Source of the DNA: Schistosoma mansoni
Taxonomy: Eukaryota; Platyhelminthes; Trematoda; Strigeidida; Schistosomatidae
Assembly: GCF_000237925.1 (NCBI RefSeq)
Contig: NC_031496.1
Coordinates: 28,079,510-28,143,509, forward strand
Length of the DNA stretch: 64,000 nucleotides
Direction: 5' to 3'
Position 1 is the first letter of the stretch. The number at the start of each line of letters is the position of its first letter. Below the pieces are notes generated by a model. That model was not told where the DNA came from. It ran no database searches and saw only the letters and a list, made by a program, of their open reading frames with translations. Shown here piece after piece: positions 1-11,260 of the stretch. A program made the position numbers and the translations under genes.

Positions 1-363
1 TGACGATTAGAAGTAGTTGAGAAGTTTTTATATCTAGGTAGCTGTGTAAGTGCTGGTAGTGGAGTGACTAATGAGGTCAATTCACGTATAGTGAAAGTCA
101 TTGCTGCTAACGGCATCTTTCGCGCCTTCGTGATGTTGGTCTGGTTGTAAATGGTCGGATTTACGACGCGTTAATGAGAGGTGTTTTGTTCTATGCTTGT
201 GAAACCTGGTTTCTCCGAGTTGACGATAATTAAATTTCACCATCTTGAAACACCGACCTCGGTGTCTTGGACATGTCATACGAATATCGTCCCAGAGAAT
301 TCCACTCCGTGCATTATTTACCGACAGTACGACTGGTGGGAAAGAGCTGAGAGGTGGTCAGCG
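1..363 (+). mobile_element. RTE-like LINE fragment, C-terminal end of reverse transcriptase ORF
   Basis: The first frame reads EVVEKFLYLGSCVSAGSGV and then continues, across frame changes, into a stretch with LKHRPRCLGHVIR and RIPLRALFTDS. This is the typical C-terminal end of RTE-type non-LTR reverse transcriptases (YLGS, then the R-W-LGH-x-R block and the RRGGQ tail). Internal stops and frame changes show it is dead. The start is cut by the window edge. The coding match continues at 494 after a small insertion. Confidence 0.75.
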
Positions 364-493
364 TATGTTATTTATTTATTTATTTGAACATATAAATATT
401 GGTACAAAGGGGCCCTGTATGCACATGTGCCACACAAGTCACTTGATTTGTGTGTGGGCTGTAATACTGCCCGGGTGCCCAGACCGAAGCAAA
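364..493 (-). repeat. TAAA-tailed dispersed repeat, 3' end only
   Basis: A 130-bp piece of the same repeat found at 566, 4013, 8708, 36767 and 55632, here inserted into the LINE. Sense strand is assigned from the (TAAA)n-like tail, seen here as tttatttatttattt. Near-matching ggtcag flanks at 356-361 and 494-499 look like a worn target-site duplication, and the LINE reading continues behind it (RGGQ then CMTYCRGM). Confidence 0.7.
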
Positions 494-560
494 GGTCAGT
501 GCATGACATATTGTCGTGGTATGGTAGAAAGCTATACCGGTCCGGGATCTGTTACTATTG
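494..560 (+). mobile_element. RTE-like LINE fragment, resumed after insertion
   Basis: Reads GQCMTYCRGMVESYTG, the continuation of the RGGQ block that ends at about 363. This shows the LINE was in place before the TAAA-tailed repeat landed in it. Confidence 0.6.
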
Positions 561-565
561 TTATT

Positions 566-727
566 TTTTATTTGAACACATTAGCATTTGTACGAGGAGG
601 CAATAAATATATATGCGCCACAATAAAATCATTTAGTTTTTATGGAGACCGGGATACTGTCAGGGCACCCAAAATTCAGCAGTGATTTTCTTAGAGGGCT
701 ACACTCCGAGCCCTTAAACTAAAGCTT
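566..727 (-). repeat. TAAA-tailed dispersed repeat, 3' part
   Basis: Homologous to the copy at 8708-8890 (shared blocks: aacacat-taaatatt, tatatgcgcc, gatactg, ggcacccaaa). It breaks off at about 727 and its 5' part appears at 1153, so this copy is split by the DNA between. Confidence 0.65.
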
Positions 728-1152
728 TCGTTTGATATGTGATTTACTGCCATATCCTTTTCTGTTCTAAAGCTATTAAAATTTAAACATAACTTTTTGT
801 ACTCCATTTTTCTACCCTAGTGTCCAGTTTAGATATAATTGTATTTTTTAAAATTGTTTGTTCGTTGTGGTCATGTTAGTCATCTGTTTATTCATGTATC
901 TTACATTAATCTCGATTGGAATCGAGAGTCGGGAATAAATCGAGTGATATTCTAGTTGACTCGTCTTCTCTCTCTCGCGCGTTCTTACCAACCATGTAGG
1001 CGGTAGAATAGTTTTCGTCTCTACCCAAGGTCATTAGTCTCAATTCGGACTCACGCATTTCTAACCCCAAGGTTAAACCACTTAACCTATTATGTCATAT
1101 CCTTAACCTATATTGAGATTGGTTCTCTCCTGTATATTATTTGTTAGACAGA
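728..1152. other. Unknown 425-bp insertion inside a TAAA-tailed repeat
   Basis: This stretch separates the two halves of one repeat copy, so it is later than that copy. It has no reading frame I recognise. The size and a TG...CA-like frame would suit a solo LTR, but I could not find a matching target-site duplication, so the type is open. Confidence 0.35.
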
Positions 1153-1412
1153 CCAAGGACGTAACAAGGTAGCGGAGGAACATTAGGAGATGCAGTTCCG
1201 TGGTGGTCGGTGACCGAGAATACGTTCATACCATATTTGTTCCCTCAGGATCCCATGTGCATCATTATTTTGGAATCAAGGTTTTCCAACTCCTCTAGAT
1301 AGATCCACTCCACCCGTCACTAACCTGGTTAAAGCGCCGGACATTCACTTTTCGTCCTCGCAATTTCGTAAACAACACTCCTGCCACGAGAAGTCTGTGA
1401 GTAGGGACCTTG
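1153..1412 (-). repeat. TAAA-tailed dispersed repeat, 5' part
   Basis: Matches the copy at 8895-9120 (shared blocks: gagatgcagt, ggtcggtgacc, ttttccaactcc, aacctggttaaagcgcc, aaacaacac, cacgagaag). With 566-727 it makes one interrupted copy. Confidence 0.7.
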
Positions 1413-2138
1413 ATAGAACTAATGAATAACAATGATAAGTAAACATCATTTGGATGATCCTATGCATCTTTGACTTGTTTGTCAGCTAACATAGAAGATA
1501 GAAGGGTAAGGATTGTTATCCCAGTTCATAAATGTGTATCGGATGAAGGTGGGGTGATAACATAAACTATTGACCTATTGTCACCTAATCACAGTTTAGT
1601 TAGATCATTATTATTGACTCGAAAAGCTGTACACTTCTGGCCTAACGCTTGAGAAACATGACAACTTTTGTTTATTTGAAATAGGTATGGTTTTGAGTTG
1701 TATGAAGCATTTCTTCGATTTGTAGTAAATCAATCCGGAGAATTGATAACTGAGTTGACCTTCAACTTTAAGGTCACTAGGCAGAGTGAATTTAAAAAGT
1801 ACACATCAATTAATAAAAATAATTAAAGTGAAGAAAAGTTCAAAGACACTAAACATCTTATTTGTTAAAGCAAAGTTGTGGAGTGTTTTTTTTTCATATT
1901 TGATTTTTAACATGAGACTACAGATAGATATCAGAATGCATTTTATTTGCCACTTTCGTAGACACAAAATTCTACATGATCTCACTTTTGTCAAATATCA
2001 ATTCATGTATAGACAGTTATAATGCACATTTTAAACAAATTTTTTATTATACAATCCAGTAAACTCTTGAAATTGACAAAGATGTATTATATAATTTGTT
2101 GTAATTATATTCTATTTGTATTCTTCAAATCTTTATAG
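1413..2138. other. Non-coding, probable intron of the RING ligase gene
   Basis: No coding or repeat match recognised. It ends in a good 3' splice site (tttatag at 2132-2138). The upstream half of the RING domain was searched for here and not found, so the preceding exon probably lies outside the window. Confidence 0.5.
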
Positions 2139-2519
2139 CTTTTCATATGAAATGTATTGACCCTTGGTTACTATGTAATCGTCGACGTTGTCCAATATGT
2201 AATCAGATAGTTGAATTACCCGGCGCACCTTCAGTATCCGATGAAACTGAAATAGTAGAACCTAATAATAATGGTTCCTTATTATACATACCAAGAAGAC
2301 TATTGAATCTCATTAGACGTCGTCCTCATGAATCAATGAGTGCTAGACGCCATTCGGTAGAATCCGATCAATCTAATGAACATTATCAAATTGATGAAGA
2401 GCATACTCCCTTACTACAAAGTGATACAATTCAAAACCATCATGTTTGTAGCGATAATGCCATACATAATTCCCCCCTGATATCAAGACGTTCTGAAATT
2501 CATTTTTCATTACAAGTTG
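2139..2519 (+). CDS. RING-H2 E3 ubiquitin ligase, penultimate coding exon (PA-TM-RING, RNF13/RNF167-like)
   Basis: The exon starts after tttatag|ct and reads FHMKCIDPWL then CNRRRCPICNQIV. This is the second half of a RING-H2 finger: one zinc-binding His, the C of K-C-I-D-P-W-L and the final C-P-I-C pair. The K-C-x-D-P-W-L wording is that of the PA-TM-RING (goliath/RNF13/RNF167) family, membrane-anchored E3 ligases of endosomes that pass ubiquitin from an E2 to substrates. After the RING comes a polar, Ser/Asn-rich cytoplasmic tail with RRRPHESMSARRH and EEHTPLLQ, the latter resembling an acidic-dileucine sorting signal. The exon ends at G|gtatgt in phase 1 and joins the exon at 4635 exactly. 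Missing: the first half of the RING, the transmembrane helix and the PA domain, all upstream. Family call is firm; the orthologue is an inference. Confidence 0.85.
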
Positions 2520-2699
2520 GTATGTATACGCGTACTTTTTTACATTTTATTTTATACTTGAAATGATAAGTGTTCTATTTTAGTTTACGTTAACATTATC
2601 AATGGATCATATTTATTTTCGTAACGTTTTGTATTGGAAGTCTTCATTGATAATTGTAGCTTACATCATGTAGTAATTTTGTTTGTCTAACTATTGAAA

Positions 2700-2775
2700 G
2701 CTATGGAAGACTGGACAGTTGTTTCGCCCAACTAGTATGAAACTCATCAACAGTATATACCCACAATTCTGTCCA
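2700..2775 (-). repeat. Worn hammerhead repeat fragment, family B-like
   Basis: On the minus strand: ACTG, then TTGATGA, a stem II region, GCGAAAC, then GTC-CAGT. Spacing and the pairing ACUG/CAGU match family B, but C3 of the core is changed and stem II is poor. Confidence 0.45.
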
Positions 2776-4012
2776 AGAGTAAACCTAGGACATTGAGATT
2801 TCGTCGCGACCTCGTCACTCTTAAACCCCTAAGTTGATATCCAGTAGTTCACAATTCCTATTCCAGTTAATTCGTGGTTATTTGAGGGTTATTTATCGCT
2901 AAATAGTAGGTTAAAATTTTCAAGAGATTTACTGTATATGTTTGAAACTCTCCACCTTTCAAAATTGGATGCGTTCATTAATAAATAAATGCTTATTTAT
3001 ATTCTAGACATTGAGTTCAAATCAGTTATGATGAAGTAAAGTCAGGTATTTCCTCCAAGACTTATTGTATCTACAGAAAGCGTGTAACAATTGTTAAACT
3101 AAACGTACTAATTGTATAATAAATATCGTATTTTGCGCGTTTGACCACATATTAATAGATGATTATTCACAAATCAACATGCTATGTTCTCATGATGACC
3201 CAACGTTACCAAATGTAAAGAAAGCACATAATGGTTCGGTAGATCTATCACCTAAGAGAATAGAGAAAAGCTTACCATCCTCGGGTAAACTAATGACATT
3301 GATCTACTGTACTATAATGCATAGGCTATCCAAATCATACTTAATTAGTTGGAAATTAACGTATATACTTTACACCTAAATCCGTAGTACGTTTACAAGA
3401 CTGATAAGAGTCTGTCCTTGTATTCACTTTCTGTGCTGAACCTCTGAAAATAGTTTTGAATTTTCTGTATCTAATAGTTTTGTCAGCTCTTGTGATGGCT
3501 TGACTGCTGAGATCAGTCTACTGTTAATGAAGCCAGAATAGCTAATTTCAATCTGAGTCACTTTTCGCACCTTCATTATGTTAGCTGGGCTGTAAAATGT
3601 TGGGTTACAGTGCGTCACCGTGAACTGTTCTTCTCTCCACTGCGAGCATTTAACGACTTTGGGTTCACTCACCATCGTCTCCTGGGAAACGGTCACATCA
3701 GTTGGTAATATCATCTTAACAATACTGAGATTTACTGATGTGTTTAGATACTGTAACTATAATACAATTGATGTCACCAACTTTGGGATTTTGATCATGT
3801 ATTACGAAGGTCGTTGCACCCTCATACTGTACATTATTTATTAGCTTTAGGATTGTGTGGGAAAATTGAGATGTTCAGTTTATCAACTGGTGTTGCAGTA
3901 TTTTATATAACATATTAATTTTCATTGATCCTCCAAATCGGTTAGCTAATTTCATTATAAATTATGACTAAATAATTACTCCGTATCAATAAAAATGATA
4001 TATTTCCAATAT

Positions 4013-4510
4013 TCCAAATGCCCTGGTACGACCGAGAGTGGGGAGAATCCGCTCTCCCTCTCAAAATGCTCTCACATAGCCTGGCGCATATAACCTCTGC
4101 CAGGGAAGTCCTACTCACTGCCTTCTCGTGGCGGTGTGTTGTTTACGAAATTGAGAGGACGAAAAGCGAATATCTGGCGCTTTAACCGGGTTGGTGGACA
4201 CGGGAATTCCACCTAGGGGAGTTGGAAAACCCTGATTCCAAACCAATGGTGCACATGAGCTCCAGGATCCTGAGGGAACAAATGGCGTATGAACCAATCG
4301 TTGGTCCCCGGCTACGATGGGATTGCATCTCCTTAAGATGCTCCACTGCCTTGTGGGTCATTAATTTAAGTCAATTTAAGAAAACCACCTGTTTCGGTTT
4401 GGGCACCCGTGTAGTATCACAGCCCTCACACAAGTCAAATGAGATTTGTGCGGCGCATATATATCTAGTGCCCCTTAGTACCAATATTTACGTGTTTAAA
4501 TAAATAAATA
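4013..4510 (+). repeat. TAAA-tailed dispersed repeat, near full length
   Basis: About 500 bp in sense orientation, from ccaaatgccctgg to a taaataaataaata tail. Collinear with the copies at 36767 and (reverse) 8708. Short open frames in it recur in all copies (for example VSTNPVKAPDIRFSSSQF on the other strand) but are interrupted differently in each, so they are not taken as genes. The A-rich tail points to LINE-dependent retroposition. Confidence 0.8.
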
Positions 4511-4634
4511 TCCAAATGAGTAGTAGATATTACGAATATATTACTTTATTTTTAAAAATCTGCTCAACGCTCATTTTATTTGAAATTTTCAAGTCAAACC
4601 TTGGTAAGTATTTTCAATTCTTTATTTTTTTTAG

Positions 4635-4972
4635 ATGATGATGAAATGTTACATTCAGATTTAGTTGATCTAAAACAATCATCTGGTCGATCAAGTTCAA
4701 GTCCACCGGCCATTGAATCTTTAAATACTTGTAATGATTTAAATAATGATCCTTTCAATATATTTCCATCAACATCATCATCACATTTAATTCAACAAAA
4801 GTTATCTCCAAATTCATTAGCATCATCTATTGAATCAAAAACAAATATGCTTGAATTACCTCAAATGGCGATCACAGTTACACCAACTATATTATCAGCG
4901 CCACCAAAAATGATAACTGAAGATACAGGAGACGATTTATTAATCACTGATGTTAATGTAAAAACTGCATAA
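4635..4972 (+). CDS. RING-H2 E3 ubiquitin ligase, last coding exon (C-terminal tail)
   Basis: Begins after a long pyrimidine tract ending in ttag. The split codon G|AT makes Asp, so the protein runs ...SLQV-DDDEMLHSDLVDLKQSSG and ends ITDVNVKTA with TAA at 4970-4972. The exon gives 112 codons of Ser/Asn/Pro-rich, probably disordered tail with no domain. Together the two exons give about 239 residues. Long Ser-rich cytoplasmic tails are usual after the RING in RNF13-like proteins and little conserved, so this exon rests on splice phase, open frame and its codon use rather than on homology. Confidence 0.8.
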
Positions 4973-5076
4973 AAAAGATTATTCATAGTTATTTGAATAA
5001 ATGGTGTTCTAAAAATTTTGATAATGATGAGATCGTAATTACCATTTTGTCACTGTATCCAAGTGAATACTCATAC

Positions 5077-5078
<2 letters not shown>

Positions 5079-5116
<38 letters not shown>
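5079..5116. repeat. (TA)n microsatellite
   Basis: About 18 uninterrupted TA units in the probable 3' UTR. Confidence 0.95.
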
Positions 5117-5119
<3 letters not shown>

Positions 5120-5320
5120 TTATAATCTTGATTTCCAGTTATTTTCATTGAAATAAGTGTGCATATTATTAAGCTATAACTTCATCGTAATGATAGATAG
5201 CAAGAGTAATTATTTGTGTTATTTCTAACTAAATATATACCTATTATTATTATTACTACACATTGTGTTCACATTCAGATCAATGATTACCTGTAACTAC
5301 TATAGTTCTTCCTGTCAATT

Positions 5321-5344
5321 TGTGTGTACGTGTGTGTGTGTGTA
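5321..5344. repeat. (TG)n microsatellite
   Basis: TG repeats with one acg interruption. Confidence 0.9.
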
Positions 5345-5928
5345 TATGTCATACAAAATTAATTTCATATAGAAGAAAATTGTATTTTTATTAAATTTTA
5401 CTGTAATAAGAATAATACTCATAACTGCTCCCATCAGATTCTTTTTGCTCTAATGTTTTTTTTCTTTTTTTGTTAATTCTCGTTTGTTTTCTCGTTTTTT
5501 TAGATAAATTACAGTGTTTCTCCCATAGTTATTTTTTTTTCGGAAAAACAAAAAAAAATTATTTTTGGGCTGTGTTGTATTTTAATTAATAATTATTATT
5601 ATCATTGAATAAAAATTGAAATTTTTTGCACCTTTTCCATGTATATGATTATTAGTTCACTGTCAAGAAGGTGTCCAGTAGAGAACGATAGAAAAGAAAA
5701 AAAAAGTGAGGAGTATAATGTGCAGAGAGAGAATGAGAGGGAGGGAGACGGGTGACTATTCATTGAAACACTATTGATTTATTATCATAATTTCATTTCT
5801 TAAAAAAAACAGTAAAAATCAAACTAATCACTTAATCTCACAATCAGATATTCATTCTTTCTTCAGTTCGTTTACTTTTTCATTACCATTTCTCTCTATC
5901 TCTTTTTTTTGTATACCTATGTAAACGA

Positions 5929-5934
5929 AATAAA
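5929..5934 (+). promoter_or_regulatory. Candidate polyadenylation signal AATAAA
   Basis: AATAAA followed about 20 bases later by a GT-rich then poly-T stretch (5954-5971), the usual downstream element layout. It is the better placed of the two signals after the RING gene stop. Confidence 0.45.
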
Positions 5935-5970
5935 TTTCTGTGTAATCTTTATGTAGTTGTGTTTTTTTTT

Positions 5971-8707
5971 AATTTATTTATTTATAGCTATTTATACTCT
6001 CTGAAAAATTCCCAACATATTGAAACACAGATATATCAACGAAGAATATTCTTTTCAATAAATTCTCTTCAGATTCTATAATTATATATTCATATTAATA
6101 ATCCGAGAAGTGTCCAGGTTTAAGGCAAAATATATTGATTAATATTGTAGTATTTGAATTTAGGATTGTTTGTAATGTAAAATAATGATGATTAATATAT
6201 CGTGTTAGCAGCAATCTAATTAAATCCTTCAGGTGGCCGAAACAATAGCTATTCGGATGAAAAAAGCCGGATGTTTGCGTCTAGATATAAATATATTCAA
6301 CCTATCGTTTAACCGTGGCCAACTTCTAACCTAATTAATGATTACTTGATAATATTTAGACGTAATTCGATTAATGTTAATACAACCTTCTTTACATCTT
6401 CATAACTTAAATTTATCTTGGTCACACATCACTATTATGATTGTCATTATTATTATCACTATTGTTATCGTTATAATTACAAAAGTTGCAAACGCTTTGA
6501 GAAATTTATTCAGCATCCACCCCTTTTTTACTAATTTATACCCGATTCATATTATTCTACATAATACATGATTTCTGATTTGTACCCACATTACAATTCG
6601 TTTCTCCCCATATTGACCATATTCTAATCATTTAAAGCAGAAACTTATTCTAGTCAACACTTCATAATATTCATCCCAACACTAACGATTTCACTTTATT
6701 TTTTCTTACAAACAATCCTAAATTTATATTCTACGGTTTTATACAATGAATTTTGCCTCAAACTTGGTCACTTATTCGATTAGTAATTTGGATATATAAA
6801 TGTATAACCTAAAAAGAACGTATTAAAAAGGATTTCAGTTATGTTGAATGTATTTTCATTGAACTCTGTCTATGTAATTCAATCACGAACTACATGGTGC
6901 TTGGCATAAATATCTATGAGCCAAGTCGCCACACCACGTTAGTACAGTAAGATGGAATTATCAAGATAAATATGATTCAATGAGAAATGAAATGTTGGAA
7001 AGCTTTAGATCTAGATTTAAGCAATGGCGAGTGGATATATCTTATTTCGAGCGATTTTTGAGCACTATCATCCACTGTCTCCAACCATTCATCACAATAG
7101 TCGCACAATCCCTAACCAAGTTAGTGTGGACCCACCAACACGGCTCAAACTAACAGTCAGTAAATCCATAGATTGATACCACATCTTTGTTTAGCCGCTC
7201 ATGACTTTCTTCGAAACTACGCTAGCTACCATTGCGTGACGATGAGTTCATATTATATCATCAGATCGTATGTGTCCGTATACATAGTCTTGATCTGAAT
7301 AAGTAGGCTAGTATACTTATAAATCAAGGGTCTAAGGTGAACATGTTGCTTTCAAAATGTGAATTTAATTTCATGTAAGGTTGTAAATATGTACTAATAA
7401 GGAGTTCTAAATTAAAACGAAATAATTGTTAGGCCCTCCTTTATTTTCAATTCCTACTAGCTGATATTGTTTCATATGGGAAATTAATTTTAAATTGAAT
7501 AATTTCCACGAACCTTCACCTTAACTAGTTGATAAGCCTTTAATATCATCATTGCATTTTCACTTGTCTAGTGTCGAGACCATGTAAATGTGGGCTTCTT
7601 TCAAAGAACTCTGACAATTAATTGATACATTATCCATTTTAGTTTCATCCTACCCATGAAATAAATGATAATTAGAATTTATGAAGTATGCAATGCTGCT
7701 TCCTAATGTCGTTTTATTGTTTCTAAGAGATCTATTTTTTGGCTAGTTTATTCAACTTGACATGATTGCAGATAGTTTTTAACTTCACTAAATCAATTAC
7801 TGAGGAATCAATCTGTCGGTAGTTAAAGAGTTTATATTCTCTTATTCAGCTGTAAATTGATTAGCTTGTTTTCATACGGGTTCCTTGTAGGTAGAAAGCA
7901 CTCTAGCATTTTGAGCCGTGGATCCTGGATCTCAAACCAGTTAAAACGTTCGTCTCAAATTATGCTACTTGGTTCCGAGTCACACTTTAATTTTGAGGGC
8001 TAGTGATGCAAGTTGGTTGCCCAAACCGATGTTGGAGGAGCTTGCCCCGAGTCTAACTTAGTGGTCAGAATTCGAAATCGTTAGCCACTAAGTCATCACT
8101 TTAACTATTAGTAAGTAAACTAGCCTTTTTTAGTTAGTTAGTAGATATAAGTAATGGTGACAGTTCTTATGAAGCTCGAATAGTCAGCATAACTTTAGTT
8201 ACTTTCAAAATTATTCGTATTTTATACACAAAACTTGCTTGAGAGAATACGTTATCATTTCATAAGATATGTTTATGTCGTGACTTGTGATGGCCGAGTA
8301 ATTATTCCACAACTTTTGTGTTTTTTGTACAATCTTTATATTTGTAATGAAAGCCTTTAATTAATTGTTTTAAAATTAAGTATGCAAGTGTTTCTTTCTT
8401 TAGCTTGGTAAACGATAATGTATATAATTGGTTTTATAAATTTGGTTACTGATATACTTGTTAGTAGGTAAATCATTTTATGCGAATAAATTCGGTAGGA
8501 TTGATGTGTTTTAAACAAACCTGATGAGTTTATCATTCATGCCAATTGTTAAGACTACCGATATAAGCTACAACGGCCGAACAATATTGTATATCTTGTT
8601 AAAATTAAATAACCTTGCTAACTGTCTCACATATTTTGGAGGCAATTTTCATCAGCAACTGATTCAGCTTGTAGGATATTAGAAAGTACTGAACAGCCAT
8701 TCTGGTA
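5971..8707. other. Intergenic DNA, nothing supported
   Basis: No coding exon recognised on either strand. 7090-7190 shares weak wording with 49840-49980, and 7990-8100 has a tRNA-like antisense patch; both are too worn to name. Confidence 0.4.
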
Positions 8708-9233
8708 CAGGTTTGAGATTCCTTTTTTTATTTAAACACATAAATATTGGTACAAAGAGGTACCAGATTTATATGCGCCATACAAATCTCACTTGATTTG
8801 TGTGAGGGCTGTGATACTGCCCGAGTGCCCAAACTGAAGCAGGTGGTTTTATTAGGGAGCCACACCCGAAGACTGACCTAAATGTCTGATCCACAACGAA
8901 GTGGAGCATTGTAAGGAGATTCAGTCCCATGTTAGCCGGTGACCAACGATTGATTCCTAAGGATACTGGAGCCCATGTGGATGATTGGTCTGAAATCAGG
9001 GTTTTCCAACTCCCCTAGGTGGACTTTCCGTGTCCACCAACCCGGTTAAAGCGCCAGGCATTCGCTTTTCGTCCTCTCAATTTCTTAAACAACACCCGTG
9101 GCACGAGAAGGCAGTGAGTAGGACTTCCCTGACAGAGGCTATATACGCGAGGACATGTGAGAGGATTTCGAGAGGGAGAGCGGACTCTCCCCACTCTCGA
9201 CCGTATCAGGGCATTTGGGGGCCAAAATCCAGA
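8708..9233 (-). repeat. TAAA-tailed dispersed repeat, near full length
   Basis: Full-length copy, about 525 bp. In + orientation it begins with the tail (tttttttatttaaacac) and ends at gcatttgggggcc. Open frames here (for example MSTNPVKAPGIRFSSSQF) are shared with other copies and not independent genes. Confidence 0.8.
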
Positions 9234-9834
9234 AGTTGATGTATTCGTATTTTTTCCTAATCCCAAATTATTTTTAGCCTAAGCCTCTTCATCTGATACG
9301 TCAAAAGTTTTGAGGTCACTAATAATCATGTAGAAACTTACATTTATGGAACTGAACTAATTTTGGAAGGAAATCTTTCTCATTTAAAAGGTGTACAGTT
9401 ATCGAAAGCCAAGGAGCACTGGATATAGCTATTTTATGTTGCTATCATCATTCTCTTCAGTGTACAACGACAGCACTTTCAGGGACCTATGTTTACGGGT
9501 CATAGATTTGTGAAACTATTCAAAAATCAGTGTTACAATGGTCGTGTGCACCAGATCTAACACTAACGTATCTGTAAATATTGACGATTTAATCTTTGAA
9601 TCTCTTCCTTTTTAACATTTGTCTCATAGTTTACCCAAGTCTCACCATTAATTAAGTTTAATTATGATTATTGTCTACCACCGGAATAACGCGAAATGGA
9701 TTCCAATAATTTTGCTTCATTTTCCGAAATAAAAGTAGATCACTGTTGATTTGTAGAGAATTCAATTAACTATTTGAGATTTCCTTTTAAGTAATTAATT
9801 ATGTCATTACAGTGATTATTATTATTCTCGACAT
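9234..9834. other. Intergenic DNA, nothing supported
   Basis: No coding or repeat signal recognised. Confidence 0.4.
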
Positions 9835-10210
9835 GGTTGAGCTCTGCTAGTCATGGCTTCTCGCTAGAACTCTGGGAATTACCTCTCGAAGCTAGACACT
9901 AGTGAGCACATGATAATTATCAGTATAGTGTTGTGGAGATTGTTGAGTTTTACTTAAGATCATGAACCGATCAGAGTTAGACCATAATTGAAGACCAAAA
10001 AGCACTGGACAGCCGTTCTATCCTAGTATGAGACTCCTCAGTAATGTGCATCCACGATCGCTCACATGGGATTCGAAATCAGAATCTTCATTCTCGGCCG
10101 TGAGCGTTATACCTTATACTACTGAACTGGCATCCAAAGGTGTTAATGTCTAACTTCAACCAATCCACGATATTGCGCGACCGTCTTCCATTGTCGTCAG
10201 TGGGTAACTG
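9835..10210 (-). mobile_element. Hammerhead SINE-like repeat, family B, worn
   Basis: Antisense copy: the 5' block at 9835-9935, the tail block (gttgtggag, catgaaccgatc), a decayed hammerhead near 10003-10060 and a tRNA-like segment, then the common block ggtgttaatgtctaacttc. The block order equals a little more than one unit of a tandem repeat. Confidence 0.7.
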
Positions 10211-10589
10211 CTTCACACTTGATACGGTTCTCAATAACTAAATAAGACACAAAATAGGACATCTTAATGACACCATAAATTTTACCAAATAATCAATGAT
10301 TTACTTCAATTTATAATCAGCTAGATGTATATTCAAACAAAATGTGAAGTGTTACCAAATAATAAATGCAATGAAAAACAACTGTGACTTTGTTTTTATT
10401 ATCAATTTAATAAAGATTTTGATGTTTATTATTATTTCTAATGAATCATTACAATAAGCAAACTTAATTATCTCATCAACAGCATAATAAACGTATTTAA
10501 GTGACTGCATAAACAGCCAAATAAATAATGATTAAAAGAAAAAAAAACAACTTCAAGAAATTTAGATTCAGTTCAATTTATTTTGTAAG
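10211..10589. other. Intergenic DNA, nothing supported
   Basis: AT-rich; no coding or repeat signal recognised. Confidence 0.4.
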
Positions 10590-10935
10590 ACACGTCTTGC
10601 GTATTTCGTCAGCTGGATGTGAACATCATTTCTGGGACTCGAACCTGGTGCTTTTCACTTTAAACATCATCTTGTTTTCTACTTACCTAGTAAGTCCACA
10701 TAGCCACTTACTTGTGCAATGGGGTGAATTTTAAGTAATATATTAGTAGTTTAGATCTTCACATAGATGGACTCAGTAACCTAGTGAATAACTCGATGAC
10801 GTCCGAAGTAAAAGGTACTGGGTTGGAGTCCCGGAGTGAATGTCAGCTCAGGGATCCATGTACATCCAGCTGACAGCTCATCAACTGGACGAGATGTGTG
10901 TCTTGGATTCCACTATTGTCCGCCATCCGTCTTTT
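10590..10935. mobile_element. Hammerhead repeat family A, inverted pair (antisense then sense)
   Basis: 10590-10740 is an antisense piece (hammerhead edge, gactcgaacctgg B-box-like block, cttgtgcaatgggg). 10761-10935 is sense (A-box-like ggactcagtaacctag, B-box-like gggttggagtcc, then catccagctgaca and a worn core, then ggattccact). Both cores are decayed. Same layout as the better-kept pairs at 21510 and 50623. Confidence 0.7.
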
Positions 10936-10978
10936 AGTAGAACGTCTTTTTGTTTAGAATAAATTGATTGGGACCGAC

Positions 10979-11260
10979 AGTAGAATCTAAGATGCGCATC
11001 TCATCCCGTTTTAGAATAGTTAGTTGGATCTACTTGCATTTCAGTTTTGGTGTTCATAATGGGACTCGAACCGAGTATCTTCCATTGCACACGTAAAAAA
11101 TGTTATCCACCGACCTAATAAGTCCAGACAGCCACTAAATTGTCCGATTGTTGTGCTGTTACTACAGATTAGCAGTCTGATGCATGTCCATTCAAATGAC
11201 GTATCCTAAATAAAACGGGATGTGCATCCCATAATTCACTGCTAGCAGCAATTCACCGAT
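10979..11260. mobile_element. Hammerhead repeat family A, second inverted pair
   Basis: 10979-11155 is antisense (aatctaagatgcgcat, worn hammerhead, gactcgaaccgagt). 11205-11260 is a sense end piece (gggatgtgcatccc, cactgctagca). With 10590-10935 it makes four family A pieces in alternating orientation. Confidence 0.6.

Larger units (their letters stand above)
2520..4634 (+). other. Intron of the RING ligase gene
   Basis: 2115 bp from gtatgt to tttttttttag. It holds a worn hammerhead-repeat piece (2700-2775) and a TAAA-tailed repeat (4013-4510). The rest shows nothing recognisable. Confidence 0.8.
4973..5960 (+). other. Probable 3' UTR of the RING ligase gene
   Basis: Very AT-rich with poly-T runs (5453-5540) and dinucleotide repeats at 5079-5116 and 5321-5344. 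Two AATAAA hexamers are relevant: 4996-5001, only 24 bases after the stop, and 5929-5934, followed by a GT/T-rich stretch. The UTR boundary is inferred. Confidence 0.45.

Noticed and set aside
4115-4503. Small open frames at 4.1-4.5, 9.0-9.3, 36.8-37.0 and 55.5-55.8 kb
   Set aside because: All fall in copies of the TAAA-tailed repeat and differ in how they are interrupted; not host genes.
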